A stretch of DNA of 64,000 nucleotides from Zygnema cylindricum (taxonomy: Eukaryota > Streptophyta > Zygnematophyceae > Zygnematales > Zygnemataceae), in the NCBI GenBank assembly GCA_037447655.1, contig JBBHKE010002966.1:189054-253053 (forward strand). The letters run 5' to 3'. Made by a program: the position numbers and the translations under genes. The notes beneath the pieces were generated by a model, which was not told the DNA's origin, did no database searches, and saw nothing but the letters and a program-made list of their open reading frames with translations. Positions 11,637 to 21,408 of the stretch are shown here, one piece after another (the stretch's first letter is position 1; each line of letters opens with the position of its first letter).

Positions 11637-11668
11637 TTTCCTAGGTGAACGTGCGGTAAGATCATTGA
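11637..11668 (+). rRNA. Last 32 bases of 18S rRNA (3' exon)
   Basis: TAGGTGAACGTGCGGTAAGATCATTG corresponds to the conserved 18S 3' end (usually TAGGTGAACCTGCGGAAGGATCATT) with several substitutions, in keeping with a non-functional copy. Confidence 0.85.
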
Positions 11669-11814
11669 CACAAATCAGCCACAACTGATTGTGTTGTGCA
11701 GACAAAGCGAACCCATTCTTCTCTTTGGGGTGCTATCTACACGCAGCCGGTCAGAAAAAAGACTATAGTCCCTTTTTAGGCCGAAGGTTTGCGCCTCGAC
11801 CACAATGTCGCTCG
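11669..11814 (+). other. ITS1 stub
   Basis: Sequence immediately after the 18S 3' end, so by position the start of ITS1. It is cut after about 146 bases by the LTR beginning TGTTGTTTTG at 11815. No 5.8S sequence is present. Confidence 0.6.
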
Positions 11815-12853
11815 TGTTGTTTTGAAAACTTAGTTTCGTGCGTACGCAACATTTTGTACGCTTGCGACATTTCTTGCGTATATTATTAATGTGGAGGTTC
11901 GAATGGATTCACGGATTGGGGGAGCGAACGTACGGATAAAACTAAAGTGAAGTAAGGGACTTATTGAGTGGCGTGAACACGCAGTAAGAAATGGATGGCA
12001 TATCACGAAGCGATCCGATTTGAAATGTACAAAACGTTGAAATATGTGCCGCTGGTACAGTGCATATATTTGAGACATGTGTACTTAAAATAGGACAACG
12101 CAGCTGCGACGAAGCTGCAATTATTTTTAGATATGTCCAGATATGTGACAACGCAGCTGCAGTAGATATAAATCAATTCGGTGGACGCGGATCACAAGTG
12201 ACTAAGAAAGTTGAATTTGTGGAGGTGTCGGTGTAAATATTCTATACAACAGAGGTTTGTCTTTTTGCTAATTAGTTTATCAGTGTAGATTTAGTCAGTC
12301 TGACATACCTCGAATTATTCGGGTATACTCACAATAATTTAGATAGGGTGGTAGATAACGTACGGCTGGTATGCCTCACTATATTCAGTAGTGAACTCTT
12401 TGAGTATAAATTGTAGGACTTAGATTATTTTGAACATCGTAGCTAAGTTAATCAAAGACATGGCAAACTGTTATCGCAAACTGTTTTTCAGCAACTTTGA
12501 CCTATTAGTGTGATCACTCTGGTTGTTTTTTTGGTGTGAAACTTTGTGGATATATTTTGTGATCTAGAAACTGTATGTGTGTGTAGTTTTGGTTTGATCT
12601 GTTGTTTTTGTAGAATTATCTGAGGAGTCTACCTAGTTAGTTTGGTAAGCTGTCAGATGTTTTTTAGGAAACTCTATAGCTCATATCTTTTGGATGCCTT
12701 TGTGGATTTGGCTGTAACTTTGGTAGGTTATAGTTTATAAGTTGTACTGCATATTGGTGTTATTTGAGGTGGTTATGTATTTTGTGGAGTAATCTGTGTT
12801 GTCTGAAACACAGCAGTTTTGGGGGTAGTCTGTGGTGGTTCCGAGAGTAATCC
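11815..12853 (+). repeat. 5' LTR and leader of a gag-only copia-like element
   Basis: Begins TGTTGTTTTGAAAACTTAG. It matches 15108-15975 for about 865 bases (shared GTGTCGGTGTAAATATTCTA, GAATTATTCGGGTATACTCA and TGGTATGCCTC), then continues as leader to the gag start at 12854. The LTR-leader boundary is probably near 12680, where homology with the downstream copy ends. Confidence 0.75.
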
Positions 12854-13740
12854 ATGGCTGAAAAAGGCTATGGACCACAGGTTATGGGCCCACACCCATG
12901 GCTACTTATATTCGATGGATCTAAATATCCCTATTGGAAGTGTGTGCTCGAGAGATTCTTCGAGATGATGGAGTTAATTGATGTGGTGGATGGTACTTTG
13001 GCCGAAACATCAAATGGATGGAAAAAAAATCATGAGTGTCTAAGGGTTATCAAGAACTCCTTGACTGAGAAACTGGTAATGTCATACCTAAGGTTTAAAA
13101 GTGCAACTGAATTATGGAAGTGCTTAGAATGTACGTATGCAAAGATCATTGGCTTAGTAGTGTTACCAAAATAGTTGAATACAAGTATGTAAGAGGTAGT
13201 ATGGAGAAACACTGTATTGACCTACAAGTATTATTGTAGAAAATGATTTGGCAGGAGGAAACATCACAGATGCTCAACAAGCTCTCTTGTTAATGAGAAG
13301 CCTACCTAAAGAATATAAGAGTGCATTATATCGATTGACTTTAATTGATAAAAAGGATTAGAGCTTAACTTTAGCAAAAAGATTTGTTTTAGATGAAGAG
13401 GCTAGTAGAAAGGTCTTATCAAGTGAGAGAAATATGAAGGAATCTAAGTCTCGGTTTCAAAAAATTAAGAGCAATAGTGAGTTCGGAGATCAACCTAAGA
13501 TTTGATTTTACTGTAATGACTTATGACATACCTTCAGGGTATGTCCATCCTATAAGAGTGCATGTGTTACAGGAAAATTCAGAAATGGATGGGACAACAA
13601 CCTAGTTCGACCCTCAACAAGAAAAGAATCAAGTGCTTTCATGAGTGAGAGACAAGACTCGACCGATGACAAAAGGCATACAACTTTTGTTGACAAATTT
13701 ATTTACTTACCGACCTTCTATGTTGTTCGGAATAAGAGAA
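12854..13740 (+). pseudogene. Copia-type gag of the gag-only element
   Basis: The start ATGGCTGAAAAAGGCTATGG gives MAEKGYGPQVMGPHPW, then LLIFDGSKYPYWKCV and ATELWKCLECTYAK, standard copia Gag landmarks. The first frame runs 106 residues to 13174. Downstream pieces continue in other frames: EYKYVRGSM, LLMRSLPKEYKSALYRL and VLDEEAS. A TAG replaces Trp in the DKKDW region near 13360, and the knuckle region near 13510-13560 has lost its cysteines. The protein would be the structural Gag but is now broken. Confidence 0.8.
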
Positions 13741-13744
13741 AGAG

Positions 13745-14461
13745 GTGACAGGAAAGGATTCGGATACTATCAATATTTCCTATGACAGATTGGTGAGTGA
13801 CACAAACTTACTAAAGGACGAGGTCACTAAAGGAAGAGGAGAAGTAGAAGGTATTGGAAAAATTATTGACACCGAAGATAGTGTGGAGAGAGAAGAGAGT
13901 GAAAAAGACTCGGTTTTTGTGACAATTTCTTGTGATAGATTAGTGTGTGAAAATAACTTACAACGGGATGAGATTCTTGAAGAAAGGGAAGCAAAAAAAA
14001 GTGAAATACACTTAAAATTGGATGCAAAATGTTCTTTAGATATAGAAATTTCTGAACTGAAAACAAAACTGGAAGAAGCGCCGAGAGAAAATGACAAAAA
14101 AATTAGAGTAAGGGAAGAGAATGATGAGAGAGAAAATGGTGGATTGGCACAAAATGGGAAAACGCAAAAGGAGAATAGAAAGAGAATAGTACCGTTGAAG
14201 AGTAGAGGAATCAAAATGGAAAATTTTAGGATAATAACTCTAAAAAAGAGTGGTAAAACTACGGAAAAAGACCAAAAATTAGTGAGAAAAATCACACTTT
14301 ATAGAGGTAATGGGGAGGCAACCCATGGAAAAGGTACAAAATCTATGAGGAGAACAGAATCTAGTAAGAGAACAAGAAAAAGATACACATTAAAGAAGAC
14401 CAGTTGGAGAAGAAACCAACTCCAAAGGCGACAACACAAAAGACCGGAAAGTCAACTTTGA
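13745..14461 (+). CDS. Charged coiled-coil-like second ORF of the gag-only element
   Basis: An open frame of 238 residues directly after gag. It starts MTGKDSDTINISYDRL and contains an internal repeat: SYDRLVSDTNLLKDEV recurs as SCDRLVCENNLQRDEI about 58 residues later. It is very rich in Lys, Arg and Glu, with a likely coiled coil (LDIEISELKTKLEEAPREND). A similar SNDRLVSDEDVQEEEV stretch follows gag in the element at 880-955. It occupies the place where protease and integrase would start in an autonomous copia element, but shows no motif of either. It may be a Gag extension; function unknown. The start codon is only the first ATG, so it may be read as a continuation of gag. Confidence 0.5.
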   Translation: MTGKDSDTINISYDRLVSDTNLLKDEVTKGRGEVEGIGKIIDTEDSVEREESEKDSVFVTISCDRLVCENNLQRDEILEEREAKKSEIHLKLDAKCSLDIEISELKTKLEEAPRENDKKIRVREENDERENGGLAQNGKTQKENRKRIVPLKSRGIKMENFRIITLKKSGKTTEKDQKLVRKITLYRGNGEATHGKGTKSMRRTESSKRTRKRYTLKKTSWRRNQLQRRQHKRPESQL

Positions 14462-14759
14462 GGTGGAAAAACCGACACCTTCAATGGGAAAAATCATTGT
14501 CTAAACGGGAGAAATATTGGGGCGGCTGGAATGGTGACTAAAAGTCTCACAAAATTTTAGAATTAGCAGTATAAGAATGCTTAATACTAAAACAAAGAGT
14601 GTCGTTTGTGTAAAATATTGGATATTTAGTAGTGGAGGGTGTGAGAGGAAATTTTCAATATTTTCTAAGTCCTTGCTTTTGTATGTACCTCCATTATAGT
14701 AGAAAGATTTGCATACATAGTTAAGTACTGAGTCTAAAGCTTATGGGGTGTATTTTTTG

Positions 14760-14792
<33 letters not shown>

Positions 14793-15107
14793 AGAATATT
14801 TTAGTATAAATCCTTGTAATACTTACCATTAATAGTGTGACACTTACTCAGGTACAAAAGAGTGTAATGTACTTCTTTGGGACAACGCAGCATAGCAACG
14901 CAGCTGGAGCAGTGGTGAATCAGCGGAAACAGTTCGCGTCGGGACGCAGTATAGCAACGCAGCTAGAGCAGTGGTGAATCAACGGAAGCATTTTGCGTCG
15001 CGATGCAGCAACGCAGCATAGCAACGCAACGGAAACAGTGGTGACGATTTACACTTGACACGGTGCATATTTTATTTCGGGTGCACGAAACTAAATTTTT
15101 GGAGGAG
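14462..15107 (+). other. 3' internal region with T tract, GCAACGCAGC repeats and polypurine tract
   Basis: Non-coding. A T-run lies at about 14760-14788. Repeats of CAACGCAGC with GGAGCAGTGGTGAATC lie at 14880-15045, matching 1365-1455 of the sister element. The polypurine tract TTTTTGGAGGAG (about 15096-15107) sits directly before the 3' LTR. Confidence 0.65.
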
Positions 15108-15975
15108 TGTTGTTTTAAAAACTTAGTTTCGTGCGTACGCGATATTTTGTACACTTGCGACATTTCGTGCGTATATTATTAATGTGGAGGTTCGAATGGA
15201 TTCATGCATTGGGTGAGTGAACGTACGGATAAGACTAAAGTGAAGTAAGGGACTTATTGAGTGGCGTGAACACGCAGTAAAAAATGGACGGCGGATCGCG
15301 AAGCGATCCGATTTGAAAGGTACGAAACAATGAAATATGCGCCGCTGGTACGGCGCATATATTTGAAACAATTGTACTTTAAATAGGACAACGCAGTTGC
15401 GACGAAGCAGCGATTATTTTTGGATATGTCCAGATATGTGACAACGCAACTGCGACGAAACTGACAATGCAGCTGCGGTTGATATGAATCAAGTCGGTGG
15501 ACGAAGATCACAAGTGACTAAGAAAGTTGACTTTGAGGAGGTGTCGGTGTAAATATTCTATACAACAGAGGTTTGTCTTTTTGCTAATTAGTTTATCAGT
15601 GTAGATTTAGCCAGTCTGACATACCTCGAATTATTCGGGTATACTCACAATAATTTAGGTAGGTGGTAGATAACGTGCGGCTGGTATGCCTCCGTACATT
15701 CAGTAGTGAACTCTTTGAGTATAACTTGTAGGACTTAGATTATTTTGAACATCACAGCTAAGTTAATCAAAGACATGGCAAATTGATTTTCTGCAACTTT
15801 GACCTGTTAGTTTGATCACTTTGGTTGTTATTTTGGTGTGAAACTTTGTGGATATATTCTATGATCTATAAACTGTATGTGTGTGTAGTTTCACTTTGAT
15901 CTGTTGTTTCAGTTGAATTATGTGAGGAGTCTACCTGGTTAGTTTGGTAAGTTGTCAGATATTTTTTGGGATTCA
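15108..15975 (+). repeat. 3' LTR of the gag-only element
   Basis: Starts TGTTGTTTTAAAAAC and is similar to 11815-12680 throughout. Similarity ends around 15975 (CAGATATTTTTTGGGATTCA), which is either the true LTR end or a truncation. No target duplication can be read because the left side abuts rDNA. Confidence 0.75.
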
Positions 15976-17400
15976 GAAAGAGTTTTCAGTGATGTCCAAA
16001 TCTTGCTCGTCTTCTTCATTTTCAATCGTGACATGACCAGATTTTCTGAAATACAAAGAATTAGATTGTTCCTTGCCATTGAATTCTTTTTCCCCCAACT
16101 CGGATATGTTTCATCAAAGGAGCTAATAAGTTAACAGTTTCAAACGAAGATTCAACCATTGTCGCTTAATACACATACTTTTGGCCGTTGAAGATAAGAA
16201 CTTTTGACGAAAGGCTTATAACCTGTTGTTCTACAACCACCGTTGCAGGAGGAGAACCAGCAGCAACCGTTGCAAGAGGAGAACCAGCAGCAGTAGTGGA
16301 AGTAGACATGAAATACAGCAAAAACTATCAAACACCTACTCAACAACCAACTTTCAGTTGACACAGGATGTGACTCAAAAGGCCAATATGCCTCAAATTT
16401 GCCACAGTTATACGCAACACAGTAAATTAACAATTCCCAAAATTGCAGCTCAAATGACCCATTAAACCATAAGATATGACGTCCGGAAGTATCCCGAAAA
16501 TTGCCCTTAAAATATCATAATCCCAAAACTGGATGATTCAAAATTAGTTAAGTCCTAAACTATATACTCACAGTGAATATCTACTGGTCACACTAGTTCG
16601 GGTGGTCGTACTACAGTACTATCTTGACTTACGACAAGGTATACAACCTGTACGTCACTGTACCGTGAGTACTTCCAAAACCCTAATTACTACTTGCCGC
16701 TAAATGAACAGTGTAACACTATTTATTAATGCGCTAAACGTTAACTATTTGTTTTTCAGATATTCACAGATATTGGCCGTACAATTAATGTTGCATATGC
16801 TTAGTCAGCATCAGTCACAAAATTCCATATGAATGTTGGTTTAGTGGTACGAACGTCCTGAGTTCGTACGGCGCAATTAGTCATAGTGGTCCCCACTTTG
16901 ATCGCGTCCGTCCAATGTGTTTCGTATCAACGATCTACTTTCAATTTCGTACAATACTCTCTTAGATGTTCGGTTTAGTCTTTGTTCATCCGATTCACCG
17001 AAACCCCCGTAAGATATGTGACACGCGTATGTGGTTGTCGGCGCCCACTCCGGAATACCTACATCATCTCCGACGGTCGACACGTGTCCCCGCAGTACAC
17101 AGTACACTCTACTGTCTATATGCTACTGTCACACTATCCAAGGTAAGTATTACATCTGAATTAGATAAAAATATTCTAAGTCCTCTTCACAGCCTTGTTT
17201 ACTAAACTAAATATTTATATTTCAACACATAGCACTTCCTGAATTCACCAGACAAGGGTCTTTTCAGAAAGGTCGTCTTTCCTGCACATTCAAAAAGCGC
17301 AACCATTCAGTTTCATATTAAAGGCATGAGTAAACAAGGAACACCCTTTGGCCCTACACCGTCTATTTAAAACAAAGGACTGCAAATTTGATTGCATTAA
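15976..17400. other. Spacer without recognisable genes
   Basis: Short frames only, none resembling a known family. A small tandem repeat (GCAGGAGGAGAACCAGCAGC units) lies at about 16245-16295. Parts at 16600-16700 and 16850-17110 are richer in GTAC-containing words than the flanks. Confidence 0.4.
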
Positions 17401-17415
17401 GAATAAGAAAGGAAA

Positions 17416-17502
17416 TATATAGGTAGAGCAAACGCCAAAAGACTTATCAGATCCACCGTCGCCAACAATGATAAGCTTAAAACGTGGCGTGTTATCAGGA
17501 GC
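17416..17502 (-). pseudogene. Relic exon of a Ran-type small GTPase (P-loop)
   Basis: On the minus strand, an acceptor (TTCTTGCAG) at 17503 is followed by a frame reading RFKLIIVGDGGSDKS. This matches the G1 region of Ran GTPases (FKLxIVGDGGTGKT). In this copy the invariant Gly before the P-loop Lys is Asp, which should abolish nucleotide binding. No further Ran exon (switch I, effector or G4 regions) is found on either side, so this is read as an isolated, decayed exon. A GT suitable as donor follows at about 17428. Ran would act in nuclear transport; this fragment cannot. Confidence 0.55.
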
Positions 17503-17579
17503 CTGCAAGAACAACAAAAGTACAGAGAAGTACACCAAACAGAAAACAATATGACACAACCGAAACTTAAAGAAAAAAA

Positions 17580-19136
17580 CACAAAGCAGGAAAAGACCTA
17601 CATGGTAGCTTGGTATAAGTTAAGAAAAAAAGTTTACTATACTGAAATGACACTCTTGGAGTTCTTGATAGTTTGTAGATATAAAAGAAAAATACTTTAT
17701 TACAGACTTTTTTTTAGCTATGTCTAGACAGTACATTGAATAATTTTTTGGTCACTTAAATCATCTTTTATAATGTCCGGTTTTCAATCTATGTCCACAA
17801 CGGTAACAAATATTTCCGTACATTAAAAACAAATTGGCTACTTAAACATCTTTTATTCGTTCATACTAATCCGATTTTCAGTTTCGGACAGCAAATCAGA
17901 AGCTGAGAATCTTACTTTTCAATCGCAACCGTCACATCCACAATCGGACATGGGTGTACGTGAACAGATGTTTGAAGCGACGACAAAAACATTAACAAAT
18001 ATAACGATTCACGGTGTACTGTAACTTTGGAAAAAAAACAAAACATCGGACCGTACACGAATTTAAATTTTCCCGACCGTTCAATCGCGCTCGATTTCCT
18101 CCACGAGTAAACACTATAAGAGTTGCTCGTCGCATCGTGAAGTTTACAATATTTTCCGATAGAGTACAAGACTGTACTGTACATTAGTGTAATGTATCGC
18201 ATTGCAGAGTTGGTACTACCCGTACAAGCGGTTTTCCGTACTCTCTCTCTTGCATTGTCACACCATCTATGGCTTTCATTTTGATTCAATTTGAGTTGTT
18301 GTGATTGCGTTTGATTTAATTTCATTCGATTTGACTTTATTTGATTTGATTTGACTTCCTTACATTCGACTGTATGATGCAAGAGACGATAGTGATGACA
18401 AAGGATTCACCTTTCACAGCAGTTTCCAAGGGCATCTTTTGGACAGAGGCTTGCAAAGACAAAGTGGGAAAGGATACGCATGGCATACCTTTGGAGGATC
18501 TCTCACTTGTCTCGCACAAAAGCGTCAATGTGCATTGACTCACCTCCGCACGATAAGAAGGTAAATCACAAAATACGCAACGGAAAGAAAACAAAACGTA
18601 CAACACCTTTTGTCAGAAACTCAGAACACTCACCACAGCCGCCAGTGGCTTTTGCATTTCGCCGTACTGAATCGAGGCACTCACTTTCGCGTGTCGACTC
18701 CTTTTTCTGACACACTTTTTGTACGATTGTATGAGATAACGAGCAATTTTAGTACGGAATGACGCATTGTGTACACTACAATATTTAAAAACTGTCCAAA
18801 TTAGAGTTATTAAGGCTAATCCGACAGTACATATGTAAACTTAAAAAAATAATTAAAGTTATTTAATTCTATTTTAGGTTCGAGGGTAAAAAATTGGGGG
18901 CACTGAATTAGCGTTATTAACGCTAATAGCGATTCAAGTTGTAGGTCACCAAAATGACTTTTTTTATACTATTTTGCTTCTAATCCGGAGTATAACACAC
19001 ACCTAACCTTCACTTAAAACTATCATTTTGAACCTCGTCACTCTGACACTGATTATTGACTTTTGAAAACTAGAACACTATTTTATGGGGTAAAGGAGGA
19101 GCTAAAGGTATCGTACTTAGTTTATGCATATAACAC
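17580..19136. other. Spacer with one isolated TIR end
   Basis: No gene recognised. At 18898-18952 the sequence GGCACTGAATTAGCGTTATT followed by AACGCTAATAGCGATTCAAG is the reverse complement of the terminal repeat at 35174-35224, so one end of that transposon family is present. A repetitive TTTGATTTGATTTGACTT tract lies at about 18290-18358. Confidence 0.45.
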
Positions 19137-19805
19137 TTAGGGTCGAGTTCCATCAGTCGAAAAGTGGGGTAGTTTACAGAAACCCGCGACTATCCATACC
19201 AAACCGTACCGCTTATTTTGTTTTTATAAGTGAAACAACATTACAGAGAATCTTGCCAATAATCTCTGAAGGTCTTGGAGGTAATTCTGACCGTCGAATG
19301 TTCATCTACAAGGCGTTCACTTCATTTTTGTCTGTAGCTGCCAACGTACCTGTAGGGGGTGGGTTGGCAGATACAGAAAAAAAAATTCGTGACACGTTGG
19401 ACAAATAAATGACGTGTCACGATGGAAACCAACGAAGATTGACGAAATTTGCAAATGGTATGTACTTTTCAAAATGCAACTGAAAATTAAAAAAGTAATC
19501 TTGAAACGGTCCTTCGTCGCGCAATTTCTTTTGTCACACTATTTTCGGCAAAGGATTTTTGTCATATTCGATAATAGGAACCCTAAAAAATGAGCTGGCG
19601 TAAAAGACTGGCGTTTCGAGAAAGTACAAAACTTTTGTCGCATTGTGACTTGATACGCAACTACATTGTACGCAAGTGAAGATTTGAAGTGAAATTTGTC
19701 GGTGTGAAGATTTTTAATAGATTTTAAATATCCGGTCAAAATCCACGTGGTGCCACTCAATGTATAACACGTGGTTTACAGACTCTTCGTGATGGAACAT
19801 CGACT

Positions 19806-19933
19806 CGATTAACCCGGCCCGTAGAGTTGGTCGTACAATTACAGAAACGATTGATGGAACTTGACCCTTAGGGTGAAGTTCCATCAGACGTTTATGTAAT
19901 TGTACGGCCAACTCTACGGGCCGGGTTAATTGA
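19806..19933. repeat. Near-perfect palindrome of two outward-facing TIR ends around TTA
   Basis: The arm from TCGATTAACCCGGCCCG (19806) to GATGGAACTTGACCC is mirrored from GGGTGAAGTTCCATCAGACG (19870) to CGGGCCGGGTTAATTGA (19933), with only a few mismatches. The centre is TTA (19867-19869). Each half reads as the end of a GGGTGAAG-type TIR element with subterminal GTAGAGTTGG. Confidence 0.8.
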
Positions 19934-19935
19934 GG

Positions 19936-20683
19936 GTGACGTTCCATTAGGCGGTCCCAGTAAATGTACGGACAAGTCTACTAGCAGCGTTTACTGGAAG
20001 TCCGCTCCATTGTGTCGGCCTAGTAACAAATTCTACTCAATTATGATTGGCGCCACGTAGGTTAGAGTCCAGATTCTAAAAATCTTGAAAAAAATCTACA
20101 AACGTAATATCTGTACGAAATTTCTGTACCACCGGAGGTTATTAATGATTCGTACATAAAGTTTTTGGCTAGGTTTTGATTTTCAAAATGGATAGTCAAA
20201 ATTTCGAAACGGAATGGCAAAAGACGCGACAAACCTTGAAGGTCGCGGCAAACGTTGAATGTCGGTGGATGTCAGACGGAGCGTGCGAGGATATTTTGAC
20301 CTGACCTGCATTCAACGTGGCAGGAGGCACATGGCATGTACGTGGCATGTACGACGTGCAGGCCTGTGATCGCTTGTACAACGTAGATATTTTTTAGCTT
20401 TTCACGTGTACCAATGGAAATCATCTAGTGGGCCCCAACTCTCCTCGGCGAGGAGAGTTGGGGCCCACTAGATGATGTGCTCGATTGCTTCGCGGATCTC
20501 AAAATGTGAAACATCCAACGGTCAGGAATTACGCCTACATCATTGGAGCTTCCCGACAGCTTTCCAGTAACGATGTTTCGTCTGACAAAAAAAATTGTTT
20601 GGTACGTCTCTGTACGGCACTGTACGAAAACGTACGGCGTCCAGTAACGAACCCCACTTTTCGTCTAATGGAACGTCACCCTG
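19936..20683. mobile_element. Nested TIR element with TGA target duplication
   Basis: The left end TGA|GGGTGACGTTCCATTAG (GGG near 19934) and the right end CTAATGGAACGTCACCC|TGA (ending near 20683) are perfect inverted ends flanked by the trinucleotide TGA on both sides. It lies inside the larger foldback element and itself encloses the palindrome at 20420-20476. No transposase frame. Confidence 0.7.
20420..20476. repeat. Perfect 28-bp inverted repeat with single-base centre
   Basis: The left arm 20420-20447 starts ATCATCTAGTGGGCCCCAAC; the right arm 20449-20476 is its exact reverse complement around a single G at 20448. It is GC-rich compared with its surroundings and lies near the centre of the foldback element. 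Confidence 0.95.
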
Positions 20684-21408
20684 AGTCGATGTTCCATCAC
20701 GAAGAATCTGTAAACTACGTGTTCTAAATTGATTGGCGCCACGCAAGCTACGATCCGATATTAAATATCTTTCAGATTTTTAGCACCGACAAACTTAACT
20801 TCAAATCGTCACTTGAAATCGTCACTTCGTGCGCAGGTACCATGTACCTGCGTACAAAATCATCATACAACATAACTTTTATACTTTTTGCAGATGCCAG
20901 TCTTTACGCCAGCTCATTTTTTAGGGTTCCTGTTTGCGAAACATAACGAAAGTCCTTTGAGACAAATAGTGTGACGAAAAAAAGTTATCGAAAATAGCGT
21001 GACGAAGGAATGTTACGAAATTACATTTTTATTTTAGGTTGTATTTTGGAAAGCGCGTGTCATGTGCAAATCTTGTGATTTTTCGTTGGTTGTGCATCGT
21101 GACACGTAGCTTAATCGTCCCGTGTCACGAATTTTTTTTCCTGTATCTGTCAACCCACCTCAGCAACCCACCTCCTCGCAACCCACCTCCTCGAGGTGGG
21201 TTGACAGTTACAGAGAAAAATGAAGCGAGCGCCTCGCAGATGAACATCTGACGGTCAATATTACCTCCCAGACCTTCGGAGAGTATTAGCAAGCTTCTCT
21301 CTAATATTGTTTTTCCTATAAAAACAAAATAACCGGTACGGTCTGGTACTGATAGTCGCGGATTTATGTAAACTTCCGCACTTTTCGTCTGATGGAATAT
21401 TACACTTA

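Larger units (their letters stand above)
19140..21405. mobile_element. Foldback DNA transposon with TTA target duplication (PIF/Harbinger-like)
   Basis: The left end is TTA|GGGTCGAGTTCCATCAG (TTA at 19137-19139) and the right end is CTGATGGAATATTACAC|TTA (TTA at 21406-21408). The arms are long inverted repeats: 19140-19808 pairs with 20687-21405 with interruptions. Shared tracts include CAAACCGTACCG/CGGTACGGTCTG, AATTCGTGACACG/CGTGTCACGAATT and AACCCTAAAAAATGAGCTGG with its complement. A 3-bp TTA duplication and a GGG-starting TIR are typical of the PIF/Harbinger superfamily. No transposase frame is seen, so it is probably non-autonomous. Other elements are nested in its centre. Confidence 0.75.

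Noticed and set aside
20540-20746. Possible small gene between the foldback arms
   Set aside because: Lies within inverted repeat and TIR sequence and matches no family.
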